Shown here piece by piece: positions 30,839 to 39,269 of a stretch of 64,000 nt of DNA. The translations under genes and the position numbers were made by a program. The notes under the pieces were generated by a model. It did not search any database and was not told the DNA's origin. It saw only the letters and a list, made by a program, of their open reading frames with translations. How positions within the stretch are numbered: position 1 is the stretch's first letter; the number at the start of each line of letters is the position of its first letter. The stretch lies in the NCBI RefSeq assembly GCF_003347515.1, contig NZ_QEII01000324.1:372001-436000 (forward strand), in the 5' to 3' direction. Source of the stretch: Rhodoferax ferrireducens. GTDB taxonomy: Bacteria; Pseudomonadota; Gammaproteobacteria; Burkholderiales; Burkholderiaceae_C.

Positions 30839-31654
30839 TCAGGCCCCCAGGCAGAGCAGCGCTGCTTCCAGGGCCGCGGCGGTGGCAATCGGTCTTTCCA
30901 TCGGAAAGAGGTGGCTGCCTTCCAGCATCATGATGCGGCCTTTCGTGACTTTTTCGGTCATGCCCATGCCGACCTGCTTCATCTCCACGGACTGCGTGCC
31001 GCCCAGAAAGGCCGCCGGACATTTCAGCGGATGGCGCTTGAGCAGCGCGTCCAGATTGTGGGGCAGGGTGTTGTAGATGGCAGTCTCCACCACGCGGTCG
31101 AAGCTCAACACGCGCTTGCTTTCGCCCCCGTGGCCCTCGTCATGGGTGCCGTGGGCGATGTAGTCCTGCAGCACTTGCGGATCCCACCGGGCAAACGCTT
31201 TTTTGTGGGCAAAGTGCTCCAGCGCTGCCGCTTGACTGGGCCAGCTGTTGCGGCGTTTGCGGCTGATCGCGCCGGGTGACCACGATCCCACCATTTGCGT
31301 ACTCTTGATGACGCCCAGGGTGGTGGCGCGCCAGCCGCCCAGAATGGGCGAGTCCACCAGCACCACGCCACGCGCCAGTTCGGGCGCGCGCGCGGCGGCC
31401 ATCAGGCTGACAAAGCCGCCAAATGAATGGCCGACCAGAAAAGCGGGTTTTCCCGCTTTGTCGACTTCGGCCTGCGTGAAGTCAATCAGTTGCTGCACCA
31501 GATGCGGCCAGTTGTTGGTGACCGGGTATTGGCTGTCATGGCCAAATTTTTCGATCGCCTTGACGGTGAAACCGCGTGCTTTCAAACTTTTGAACAGCAC
31601 GCCATAGGTGCTGGCGGCGAAGCTATTGGCGTGCGAGAAGATGATGAGGGGCAT
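30839..31654 (-). CDS. alpha/beta hydrolase
   Basis: A 271-residue alpha/beta-hydrolase fold protein. It begins MPLIIFSHANSFAASTYGVL, the oxyanion-hole strand; the nucleophile elbow is GHSFGGFVSL (Ser near residue 97). A candidate acid is in the segment before the C-terminal His, which lies in EGSHLFPMERP near residue 248. The fold is clear but the substrate (ester, lactone or other) is not. Its stop codon abuts the stop of the convergent PAS kinase with no gap. The Anbu gene lies 21 bases upstream in the same direction, so they may be co-transcribed. Confidence 0.88.
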   Translation of the reverse strand: MPLIIFSHANSFAASTYGVLFKSLKARGFTVKAIEKFGHDSQYPVTNNWPHLVQQLIDFTQAEVDKAGKPAFLVGHSFGGFVSLMAAARAPELARGVVLVDSPILGGWRATTLGVIKSTQMVGSWSPGAISRKRRNSWPSQAAALEHFAHKKAFARWDPQVLQDYIAHGTHDEGHGGESKRVLSFDRVVETAIYNTLPHNLDALLKRHPLKCPAAFLGGTQSVEMKQVGMGMTEKVTKGRIMMLEGSHLFPMERPIATAAALEAALLCLGA

Positions 31655-31675
31655 GGGTGGTGGGCTGGCGATCGT

Positions 31676-32503
31676 TCAGATCAGCTTTTCCTGCGGTGTG
31701 CTGATTTTTTTCAGCGGCTGGTTGCGACCAGTCTGAATCATCAAGGGGATGTCGGTTTGCTCGCCGTGCCACATGGGGTCTTCAATGCTGTCAAACATCT
31801 CGCGCAATTTTTGCCCCCAGCTGCCGCGCAGCATTCTGAAATAGGGGTTGTTCTCGTCAATGCACACCACCTTGTCGGACTGGAATGAATTGGCTTCATA
31901 CACCACCAGGTCCAGCGGCAAGCCAACGGACAGGTTGGACTTGAGCGTGGAATCCATCGACACCAGCGCGCACTTGGCGGCCTCGTCCAGCGGCGTGTCG
32001 GGGGTGATGACGCGGTCCAGCACCGGTTTGCCGTATTTGGATTCACCCGCCTGAAAGAAGGGGGTCTCGGTCGTCGCCTCAATGAAGTTGCCTGCGGAAT
32101 AGACCTGAAACAGGCGCATCCCCTCACCCTTGATCTGCCCGCCAAAAATCAGGGAGACGTTGAATTCAACCCCCGACTGTCGTAGCGAGGCTGCATCGCG
32201 GTCGTAGACATGGCGAATGGCCGCGCCCAGCACGCGCGCCGCGTCGAACATGCTTTTGGCGTTCCAGATGGTGATGGGCTCGCCGCCCCCGTGTTCTTTC
32301 AATTGCTCGATTTGCAGAATCTCGCGTACCGATTGCGAGATGCTCAGGTTGCCGGCCGACAGCAGCACCATGAAGCGGTCGTCGGGCTTTTCATAAACGA
32401 TCATTTTGCGAAAAGTGCTGATCTGGTCCAGCCCGGCGTTGGTGCGCGAGTCGGACAGGAAGACCAGTCCGGCATTGAGTTTGATGGCGACGCAGTAAGT
32501 CAT
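31676..32503 (-). CDS. Anbu, ancestral beta-subunit proteasome-like peptidase
   Basis: A 275-residue Ntn-hydrolase of the Anbu (bacterial proteasome-type protease) family. The N terminus MTYCVAIKLNAGLVFLSDSR, followed by TNAGLDQISTFRKM, is diagnostic; Thr2 becomes the nucleophile once Met is removed, so there is no propeptide. LLSAGNLSISQSV and VSMDSTLKSNLSVGLPLDL are further family segments. Anbu forms open helical assemblies with unproven peptidase activity (literature knowledge). The usual partner genes (alpha-E, ATP-grasp, transglutaminase) are not adjacent here; an alpha/beta hydrolase follows after 21 bases. Confidence 0.93.
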   Translation of the reverse strand: MTYCVAIKLNAGLVFLSDSRTNAGLDQISTFRKMIVYEKPDDRFMVLLSAGNLSISQSVREILQIEQLKEHGGGEPITIWNAKSMFDAARVLGAAIRHVYDRDAASLRQSGVEFNVSLIFGGQIKGEGMRLFQVYSAGNFIEATTETPFFQAGESKYGKPVLDRVITPDTPLDEAAKCALVSMDSTLKSNLSVGLPLDLVVYEANSFQSDKVVCIDENNPYFRMLRGSWGQKLREMFDSIEDPMWHGEQTDIPLMIQTGRNQPLKKISTPQEKLI

Positions 32504-32838
32504 GATTTGAGAAAAATTGAATAAAAAGTACGGCGGAACGACACCTTAACCGATTCGCCGTGCAGTACGTCGACGCCAAGCCGTCGTGGCTGGTGCCCAA
32601 CCGCGCCTGCAGGGGCTGCGGGATAACCCGTAGTTCACCACGGGCATCTGTTTCCGATTGGTACAGCCCGCGGGCGGGCCAGGGCCTTGTGACGTCCATT
32701 TGCGCTGTAGAGGGCTGCCGCTGCGCCGCATGGGGGCCGGCGCGTGTATGGCCCGCTCCTTGCATTAATCACAACTCAGACGGCCCGCTGACACAGGTGG
32801 AGGCCGGGGCGCCACAAGAACGAGATGGAGAAAACCGA
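32504..32838. other. 335-base intergenic region without recognised gene
   Basis: This region separates divergent Anbu and ISL3-like genes. The plus-strand reading frame of the next gene is open through most of it, but the encoded peptide (Trp/Arg/Cys-rich, no domain) does not look like protein and lacks a ribosome site. It presumably holds both promoters; AT-rich sequence lies at 32504-32530, next to Anbu. Confidence 0.5.
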
Positions 32839-33870
32839 ATGGCTTTGCAAGAATGCAGTGTGATAGCCCAACTGCTTGGGGTGACCGCACCCTGGTCAGT
32901 CACCGAGGTGCGCATCACCGACCGGGCGGCGCGGCTGATAAGCGTCCATATTGATCAACACGAAGCCCCCGGGCGTTTCTGGGCGACACGCAAGAGTGCC
33001 CCCGTGGAGCACTGGCTGCGCTGGGCCCATATCAATATGGCGGGCGTGCGCTGCGAGATCGTGCTGGCCTTGCGCGACGGTCAGCATGTACCCAACGCCG
33101 GCTGGTCCGGTCAGGTCGACTCGCCGTTCACCCATGGCTTGTCACGGCTGGCGATGGATCTGCTGCTCGAAGGCGCCACCATGGACCAGCTCTGTCGCAT
33201 GCTGCAAGTGCCCTTTGCCGATTTGTGGAAGTTCAAGTTCCGTCTTGATCAGGGAACGACGCGGGTTGCGGGGCCGGCCACGGCGTCCGCTAGCGCAGCT
33301 CCGGCCATGGTCGTGAGCAAGTTCGTACCGGCCCCGGTTGACGAGGCGGTGGCGGGCCTTCCGCCGCAAGACTCGCCGGTGTGGCTGGTACTGCTGTTGG
33401 GTCGCCTGGAACTTGACGTGCGCACGCTGGGGCTCAAGCTGCTGCTGGCCAAGTTGCAGCGTGAAGCCCGCATGCACGACGATGCCGATCTCTACGCCCA
33501 GGCGGCTCAGTCCTTGCATCGCTATTTCGTCAAGAACCTGAGCCTGTTGGCGCATGAGGTGTCCCAACTCGATCGTGCCTCGGTGCAGCTACAGCAGCGC
33601 CAGGCGGCGCCAGCACCGGCGCAGGCCGCCGACGAACTGCCCGATGTCAGCGACCCCTTGTGGCTGGCCTTGTTGCAGGGCGAGCGCGATCTCGATGTCC
33701 GCACGCTGAGCCTGAAGCTGCTGCTCACCAAGCTGCGCGCGCAGGCGCGAAGCATTCGCGACGACGAGGTCATGATGCTCAAGCTGGTCGAGCTGCACCG
33801 ATTCTTCGGACGGCACCAGGCGGTGCTGCACCACGAAATTGGTCAACTGCACAGCTGGTCGGTGCATTGA
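32839..33870 (+). CDS. domesticated ISL3-transposase-like DNA-binding protein with tandem C-terminal repeat
   Basis: A 343-residue protein in three parts. Residues 1-80 (VIAQLLGVTAPWSVTEVRI, ARLISVHIDQ, then WLRWAHINMAGVRCEIVLAL) follow the layout of the ISL3 transposase N-terminal domain, but the zinc-binding cysteines are gone. Residues 95-145 (SPFTHGLSRLAMDLLLEGAT, MDQLCRMLQVPFADLWKF) match the ISL3 helix-turn-helix. Instead of a DDE catalytic domain, two ~75-residue copies follow (about 174-245 and 265-343), each with WL.LL.G...LDVRTL.LKLLL.KL and a HRYF/HRFF...H.EI.QL end. The start at ATG 32839 has GGAG about 11 bases upstream. It is paired with the unknown gene at 33893. Family assignment is an inference from pattern. 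Confidence 0.55.
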   Translation: MALQECSVIAQLLGVTAPWSVTEVRITDRAARLISVHIDQHEAPGRFWATRKSAPVEHWLRWAHINMAGVRCEIVLALRDGQHVPNAGWSGQVDSPFTHGLSRLAMDLLLEGATMDQLCRMLQVPFADLWKFKFRLDQGTTRVAGPATASASAAPAMVVSKFVPAPVDEAVAGLPPQDSPVWLVLLLGRLELDVRTLGLKLLLAKLQREARMHDDADLYAQAAQSLHRYFVKNLSLLAHEVSQLDRASVQLQQRQAAPAPAQAADELPDVSDPLWLALLQGERDLDVRTLSLKLLLTKLRAQARSIRDDEVMMLKLVELHRFFGRHQAVLHHEIGQLHSWSVH

Positions 33871-33892
33871 CCCCACAACACGGAAACTGAAC

Positions 33893-34894
33893 ATGAGCAA
33901 ACTGCAAAACGGCCTGCTGGACCTGGCCCAGACCGAGGCGCTGATCCTCGCGGGCCGGCCCTGCTGCATCGCGGGTGACGAGGCGCTGCTGCGCCGCCTG
34001 CCACGCGGTCAGTGGATCGGCGGCACCATTCCTTATTTCATGGCCGAGCAGGGCGGCACCTGCACGCGCGAGCATCTTTTTGTGACCGAGTTGCCGCTGG
34101 TCGGCGAGGGCCCGCGCATCGTGTCCTATGACCGCCAGAGCCTCGCGCAGGTCTGCACCGAGGCGCCCGAGCACGGTTTCACGGTGCTGGTGATCCCGGC
34201 CTTCACCGCCATTCACGAAGCCTTCGCGCAGGAGGCGCCGAACTACGAAAACATGTACCTGCATCCGCTGGTGGGCTGGATTTCCGGCCTGCATCTGGAC
34301 GATCTCGGCAAGGCCAGTGCACGTGTGGTGCATGGCCCGAGTGGCGAGGTGCTCGACAACGCGGCGGTGGCCATGCATGTGCCGGTGCCTGCGAACAAGC
34401 TGGTGCATGTGGACATCCTCAATCTGTTCAGTCCGGGTGATGGTCCGGGCATCGAGTTTGCCGAGGAGGGTTTTTCCGCCACCCTGGCGCGCATCGACGG
34501 CGTCGAGACCAATTTGCATGACTGGATGGAGCGTGAGGAGATCGACACGCAGTTGCCGCTGGTGGCCGATTACAGCGGTGCCATGGTCAACGTCAGCATC
34601 AAGGCGCTGAACGCCGCGGCGTACAGCGTTGATTTTTATGCGCCGGTGTTTCCGGATACGGTTTATCGCGTGGCTGCCCCGCTGGATGACTACATGGCGG
34701 CGTTTCGCGGCGTGATCGGCGCGCAGGAGGCACCGGGCGAGGTGGTGTTTTGCTGTAACTGCATCCTGAATTACGCTTATGGCGGGTTGCAGGGGGAGCG
34801 GACGGGTGCTTTTTGTGGGCCGATGACGTTTGGGGAGATTGGCTACCAGTTGCTCAATCAGACACTGGTTTATTTGTCGTTGGTTGACGTTTAG
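33893..34894 (+). CDS. conserved hypothetical protein (possibly DUF6976)
   Basis: A 333-residue soluble protein without signal peptide. Visible segments are ALILAGRPCCIAGDEALLRR, PRGQWIGGTIPYFMAEQGG, a PEHGFTVLVIPAFTAIHEAF strand and, near the end, CCNCILNYAYGGLQGERTGA with clustered cysteines and a FGEIGYQLLNQT ending that recalls FIST_C proteins. I believe this family is called DUF6976, from memory. A sensor-like or ligand-binding role is conceivable by analogy with FIST but unproven. It lies 22 bases after the ISL3-like gene and is probably co-expressed. A large hairpin follows. Confidence 0.6.
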   Translation: MSKLQNGLLDLAQTEALILAGRPCCIAGDEALLRRLPRGQWIGGTIPYFMAEQGGTCTREHLFVTELPLVGEGPRIVSYDRQSLAQVCTEAPEHGFTVLVIPAFTAIHEAFAQEAPNYENMYLHPLVGWISGLHLDDLGKASARVVHGPSGEVLDNAAVAMHVPVPANKLVHVDILNLFSPGDGPGIEFAEEGFSATLARIDGVETNLHDWMEREEIDTQLPLVADYSGAMVNVSIKALNAAAYSVDFYAPVFPDTVYRVAAPLDDYMAAFRGVIGAQEAPGEVVFCCNCILNYAYGGLQGERTGAFCGPMTFGEIGYQLLNQTLVYLSLVDV

Positions 34895-34970
34895 GCGCTG
34901 TTTGATTGCGGTCTTGTTGGGGTCATGTTGAGGGCGACGTTGTTGAGGGTGGCTTTGTTGGTGTTGACCC

Positions 34971-35048
34971 GGCAGGGGCGGGGCGGATGCCGGGGGCTCA
35001 TACGCTTCGCTTTTTGAAATCGCCCCCAACATCCGCCCCGCCCCTGCC
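34971..35048. terminator. long GC-rich hairpin between convergent genes
   Basis: The arms at 34971-34997 and 35022-35048 pair at 25 of 27 positions (only a CC/AA mismatch), with a 24-base loop containing CGCTTCGCTTTTTGA. It starts GGCAGGGGCGGGGCGGATG. It lies between the plus-strand gene ending at 34894 and mutS, which ends at 35161 on the minus strand. Termination is the simplest role; with no T tract, a mobile palindromic repeat is the alternative. Confidence 0.6.
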
Positions 35049-35097
35049 TCGCTTTGTTGGTCGTTCAGTTCAATACAGCCTGTCATTGCAATACCCC

Positions 35098-35125
35098 GTC
35101 ATTGCGAGCGAAGCGCGGCAATCCA
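35098..35125 (+). repeat. short GTCATTGCGAGCGAAGCG-type dispersed repeat
   Basis: GTCATTGCGAGCGAAGCG followed by CGGCAATCCA matches the short extragenic element seen in many bacterial genomes as 'GTCATTGCGAGC..GAAGCAATCC' (from memory). A partial TGTCATTGCAAT lies just before it at 35080. It sits between the large hairpin and mutS. Confidence 0.5.
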
Positions 35126-35160
35126 TTCTCCGCAGAGTTTCACCCAGCCGTCATGCAACG

Positions 35161-37752
35161 CTATGAAGTGGCAGTGATTTTCTTCAACTGGTACAGCGCA
35201 TCGAGTGCTTCGCGCGGGCTCATGGCATCAGGGTCTAGCGCTGCAACCGCCATCTCTATGGCGCTGGCAGCTGTGCTTTCTGGCGCTGGCGGCGCCGCGA
35301 ACAGGTCTACCTGGGCGTTGCTTTCGGTGGCCTGGGCTTCGAGCGCCTCCAGTGTGTGGCGGGCGTGGTTGAGCACGGCGGCGGGCATGCCGGCCAGGCG
35401 TGCCACCTGAATGCCGTAGCTCTTGCTGGCCGGGCCGGGCTGGATTTCGTGCAGAAACACGATGTCGCGGCCGGACTCGACGGCGCTGACATGGACGTTG
35501 ATGGCGGCGTGGTGTTTGGCCGGGAATTCGGTCAGCTCGAAGTAGTGGGTGGCAAACAGGGTGTAGGCCTGGGTTTTGTCGTGCAACTGGGTGGCTATGG
35601 CGGAGGCCAGTGCCAGACCGTCAAAGGTGGAGGTGCCGCGGCCAATTTCGTCCATCAGCACCAGCGAGTTGGGCGTGGCGGCGTGAAGGATTTGCGCGCC
35701 TTCGAGCATTTCCAGCATGAAGGTGGACTGGGCGTTGGCCAGGTCGTCGGCGGCACCGATGCGGGTGTGGATGGCGTCGATCGGCCCGAGGCGGCAGGCG
35801 CTGGCCGGCACATAAGAGCCCATGCTGGCGAGCAGCACGATGACGGCGATTTGCCGCATGTAGGTGGACTTGCCGCCCATGTTGGGGCCGGTGATGATTT
35901 GCATGCGCTGCTTCGGGCCCATGCGGGTGTCGTTGGCGATGAAGGCGCCGCTGCTGGTTTCGGCCAGCCGCGCTTGGACCACCGGGTGACGGCCTTGCGT
36001 GATGTCCAGGCACGGTTCTTTGACAAACTGCGGGGCGCACCAGTCCAGCGTCAGGGCGCGCTCGGTCAGGGCGCACAGCGCGTCCAGTGTCGCCAGGGCG
36101 CGGGCCAACTGGGTGAGGGCGGGGACGAACACTTGTAGCTGGTCCAGCACTTGCTCAAACAGCCATTTTTCACGGGCCAGGGCGCGTTCTTGTGCGCTCA
36201 AGGCCTTGTCTTCGAATGCTTTCAGTTCAGGGGTGATGAAGCGCTCAGCATTCTTGAGGGTCTGGCGACGCCGGTAGTCGTCGGGCACCTTGTCCACCTG
36301 GCCTTGCGTGACCTCGATGAAAAAGCCATGCACTTTGTTGAACTGCACGCGCAGGTTGGCAATGCCGGTGCGGGCTTTTTCGCGCACTTCGAGCTCGAGC
36401 AGAAAGCTGTCGCAGTTGGTCTGGATGGCGCGCAACTCGTCCAGCTCGGCGTCAAAGCCGGTGGCGATGACTCCGCCATCGCGCACCAGCACGGCGGGCT
36501 CGGCGTCAACAGCGCTTGCCAACAATTCGGCACAACCGGCGGGCGGCAGCAAGTGCCCCGAAATATGAGTCAAATAGGCCTCTAGCCCCCGTGTAGTCTG
36601 CGCAAGTAGCTCTGTTTTTAGTAGCGTTTGCTGCAAGGCCACCAACTCACGCGGGCGCACCTGGCGCAGCGCGATGCGGGCGGTGATGCGTTCCACGTCG
36701 GTGCTGCCCTTGAGCTGTTCGCGCAGTTTGAGCCAGGGGCCGCTTTTGAGGGCGGCGATGGCGCCCAGCCGTTGCTGCGCCTGCGTGCGCTCGCGCCGGG
36801 GCGCCAGCAGCCAGTTTTTCAGCAGGCGGCTGCCCATGCCGGTCATGCAGGTGTCAAGCAGCGAAAACAGGGTCGGTTTGTCTTCACCGCGCAGGGTTTG
36901 GGTGAGCTCCAGGTTGCGCCGGGTGGTTTGCGGCAGGTCAATCAGTTCGTCGTTGCGCTGCACCCGCACGCTGTGGATGTGGGTCAGGGCGCGGCCCTGG
37001 GTGTGTTCGGCGTAGCCCAGCAAGGCGGCGGCGGCGGCGTGGGCTTGCGGCAGGTCTTGCGCCTGCCACGTCGCCAGGGTTGCTGCCTGGAGTTGCGCCA
37101 GCAGCGTGCGCTCACCCAGGGCGGGGTCAAACTGCCAGTCGGGCCGCACCGTGATCGACATGGCGCCGGGCGCCTGCAGGCCGCGCAAACGGGCTTCAAA
37201 CGCCGGCGTGGCGCCGGCACTGAACAGCAACTCGCCGGGGCTGATGCGTGCCACCCATTCCGCCACTTCGTCCGGCGCGCATTCGGCCAGATGCACCTCG
37301 CCCTGTGTCACGCTCAGCCAGGCCAGGCCGCAGGTGTTGCGCGGGCCCTGGTGCACGGCCAGCAAGAGCGACTCGGTTTTGTCGTTCAGCAGCTCCATGT
37401 CGGTCAAGGTGCCGGGGGTGACCACGCGCACCACCTTGCGTTCCACCGGGCCTTTGCCGGTGACCTCGCCGACCTGCTCGCAAATCGCCACCGATTCACC
37501 GAGCTTGATGAGCCGCGCCAGGTAGGTGTCTATCGAGTGAAACGGCACACCCGCCATCACCACCGGTTGTCCCCCCGACTGGCCGCGTTGCGTCAGCGTG
37601 ATGTTGAGCAGGCGCGCGGCTTTCTCGGCATCGGCATAAAACAACTCATAGAAGTCGCCCATGCGGTAGAGCAGCAGGGTGTCGGGATAGTCGGCTTTGA
37701 GGCCCATGTACTGGGCCATCATCGGGGTAATTTGTTTTGCAGCGTCGGTCAT
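35161..37752 (-). CDS. mutS: DNA mismatch repair protein MutS
   Basis: An 863-residue mismatch-recognition ATPase. The mismatch-binding GMDFYE-type motif is RMGDFYELFY near residue 35, the connector and lever domains follow, and the ABC-type ATPase has Walker A TGPNMGGKSTYMRQ near residue 630 and Walker B LVLMDEIGRGTSTFDG near residue 705. The C-terminal helix-turn-helix (SPREALDALYQLKKI) is present, so the protein is complete. The lever region around residues 375-395 contains KTELLAQTTRGLEAYL, encoded by a copy of the interspersed repeat at 36571-36625. The gene stands alone. Confidence 0.97.
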   Translation of the reverse strand: MTDAAKQITPMMAQYMGLKADYPDTLLLYRMGDFYELFYADAEKAARLLNITLTQRGQSGGQPVVMAGVPFHSIDTYLARLIKLGESVAICEQVGEVTGKGPVERKVVRVVTPGTLTDMELLNDKTESLLLAVHQGPRNTCGLAWLSVTQGEVHLAECAPDEVAEWVARISPGELLFSAGATPAFEARLRGLQAPGAMSITVRPDWQFDPALGERTLLAQLQAATLATWQAQDLPQAHAAAAALLGYAEHTQGRALTHIHSVRVQRNDELIDLPQTTRRNLELTQTLRGEDKPTLFSLLDTCMTGMGSRLLKNWLLAPRRERTQAQQRLGAIAALKSGPWLKLREQLKGSTDVERITARIALRQVRPRELVALQQTLLKTELLAQTTRGLEAYLTHISGHLLPPAGCAELLASAVDAEPAVLVRDGGVIATGFDAELDELRAIQTNCDSFLLELEVREKARTGIANLRVQFNKVHGFFIEVTQGQVDKVPDDYRRRQTLKNAERFITPELKAFEDKALSAQERALAREKWLFEQVLDQLQVFVPALTQLARALATLDALCALTERALTLDWCAPQFVKEPCLDITQGRHPVVQARLAETSSGAFIANDTRMGPKQRMQIITGPNMGGKSTYMRQIAVIVLLASMGSYVPASACRLGPIDAIHTRIGAADDLANAQSTFMLEMLEGAQILHAATPNSLVLMDEIGRGTSTFDGLALASAIATQLHDKTQAYTLFATHYFELTEFPAKHHAAINVHVSAVESGRDIVFLHEIQPGPASKSYGIQVARLAGMPAAVLNHARHTLEALEAQATESNAQVDLFAAPPAPESTAASAIEMAVAALDPDAMSPREALDALYQLKKITATS
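36571..36625 (+). repeat. intragenic copy of the interspersed repeat inside mutS (R5)
   Basis: AATAGGCCTCTAGCCCCCGTG, then TGCGCAAGTAGCT and TTTTTAGTAGC follow the consensus closely. The copy is in frame and, read on the mutS strand, encodes TELLAQTTRGLEAYLTH. The same peptide signature ELLA...RGLEA appears in TrmJ from copy R6. Confidence 0.8.
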
Positions 37753-37817
37753 TGGAGGAAGTCTAGCAACTTCGACCAGGGTGACGGATCGCTTGGCACT
37801 CCATCAATGCGAGCCAC

Positions 37818-39257
37818 CTACGTCAGCGGCAAGACCTTTGATGGATTGAGCAGATTTTTCGGATCCAGCGCTTGCTTGATCTGCCACATCAACTCGATTT
37901 CGACCGGAGCCTTGTAGGCCAGCAACGCGTCCCGCTTGGCCACGCCGACACCGTGCTCGGCCGAAATGGAGCCTTTGTTTTCGGCTGCCAAATCATCCAC
38001 CACCTCTGCAATCGATTTTCCGTGGGCCGCCAGGAATTGCGCTGCCGACTGGTTCTTGGGCCGCAAAGGGTTGAAGTGGACGTTGCCATCGCCCATGTGC
38101 CCATAAATCACCATGCGGACCTCGGGCTCCAGTTCAAGCACCCGTTGGGAGGCGGCCTCAATGAAGGTGGCGATGCGCGACAGGGGAACGGAGACATCGC
38201 AGCGGACACTGCCGCCGTGACGCGTTTGCGCATCCGAGATTTCTTCACGAATGCGCCAGAAGGTCTGGGCGTCGGCCCCGCTGCTGGCTACCGCCGCATC
38301 CAGGACCAGGCCGCTTTCCAGCGCCGGTTCCAGAATCCCGAGCAGGGTGTCGTTCAGGGGCTGCTCATCGCCGCCCGATGTCAGCTCGATCAGCACCATC
38401 CAGTCGTGCAGCGCCGGCAGGGGTGAGGCCACCTTGCCCAGGTAATCCAGCACGAGCTCCAGGGCGGGGCGCGAGATGAGTTCAAAAGCCGTCAGGGTTT
38501 GACCTGCGACGCGTTTGGCCTCTCCCAGCAGTTGCACGGCAGCGGCCGGATTTTCGACGGCAACCAACGCAACCGAGGCCGAGCGCTGCTGGGGTGCGAG
38601 CTTCAGGACGGCTGCCGTGATGATGCCCAGCGTTCCTTCCGAGCCGATAAAGAGCTGTTTCAGGTCGTAGCCGGTATTGTCTTTTCGCAGGCCCTTGAGC
38701 GAAGAAAAGATGCGCCCATCCGGCAACACGGCCTCGATGCCCAGCACCAGGTCCCGCATATTGCCGTAGCGCAGCACGGCGGTGCCGCCCGCGTTGGTGG
38801 CCAAATTGCCGCCGATCTGGCACGACCCTTCCGAGCCGATGCGCAGCGGGAACAGCCGGCTGGCCGACTCGGCGGCGCTGCGCGCGGCGTTCAATGTGAC
38901 CCCGGCCTGCACGGTCATCGTGTCGTTCACGGAATCGATCTCGGTGACCTGGTTCATGCGCTTGAGGTTCAGCACTACCGCCGTACCGCTGTCATCCGGC
39001 ACCGCGCCGCCCATCAAGGACGTGTTGCCGCCCTGCGGTACCACCGGCACGTTGTTCGCATGGCACCACGTCATGATGCGGCTTACCTCGCTGGTCGAGG
39101 CCGGCAGCACCACGAGCAGCGCTTGGCCTTGGTAGAGCTTGCGGTAATCGATGACATAGGGCGCTACTTCGGCGGGTTCGATCACGCAAGCCGACGCGCC
39201 AACGATGGCGCGCATGGCGTCGAGGGCGTGCTGGGCAGACGGGCTGGGAATTTGCAT
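37818..39257 (-). CDS. FAD-binding (GlcD/D-lactate dehydrogenase-type) oxidoreductase
   Basis: A 479-residue flavoenzyme of the VAO family. The FAD_binding_4 domain shows VVPQGGNTSLMGGAVPDDSG, then FPLRIGSEGSCQIGGNLATN and FIGSEGTLGIITAAVL. The C-terminal FAD-oxidase_C domain contains YGHMGDGNVHFN and ENKGSISAEHGVG. Such enzymes oxidise D-2-hydroxy acids (glycolate, D-lactate, D-2-hydroxyglutarate). It ends a minus-strand cluster after an HpcH/HpaI aldolase (12 bases) and a UxaA dehydratase, so it may oxidise a hydroxy acid made from, or feeding into, that pathway. The exact substrate is not readable. Confidence 0.88.
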   Translation of the reverse strand: MQIPSPSAQHALDAMRAIVGASACVIEPAEVAPYVIDYRKLYQGQALLVVLPASTSEVSRIMTWCHANNVPVVPQGGNTSLMGGAVPDDSGTAVVLNLKRMNQVTEIDSVNDTMTVQAGVTLNAARSAAESASRLFPLRIGSEGSCQIGGNLATNAGGTAVLRYGNMRDLVLGIEAVLPDGRIFSSLKGLRKDNTGYDLKQLFIGSEGTLGIITAAVLKLAPQQRSASVALVAVENPAAAVQLLGEAKRVAGQTLTAFELISRPALELVLDYLGKVASPLPALHDWMVLIELTSGGDEQPLNDTLLGILEPALESGLVLDAAVASSGADAQTFWRIREEISDAQTRHGGSVRCDVSVPLSRIATFIEAASQRVLELEPEVRMVIYGHMGDGNVHFNPLRPKNQSAAQFLAAHGKSIAEVVDDLAAENKGSISAEHGVGVAKRDALLAYKAPVEIELMWQIKQALDPKNLLNPSKVLPLT

Positions 39258-39269
39258 GGTCAGTTGGTT

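Noticed and set aside
32560..32838. N-terminal extension of the ISL3-like gene to 32560
   Set aside because: The extra 93 residues have no domain character and no ribosome site, while ATG 32839 gives a start aligned to the domain.
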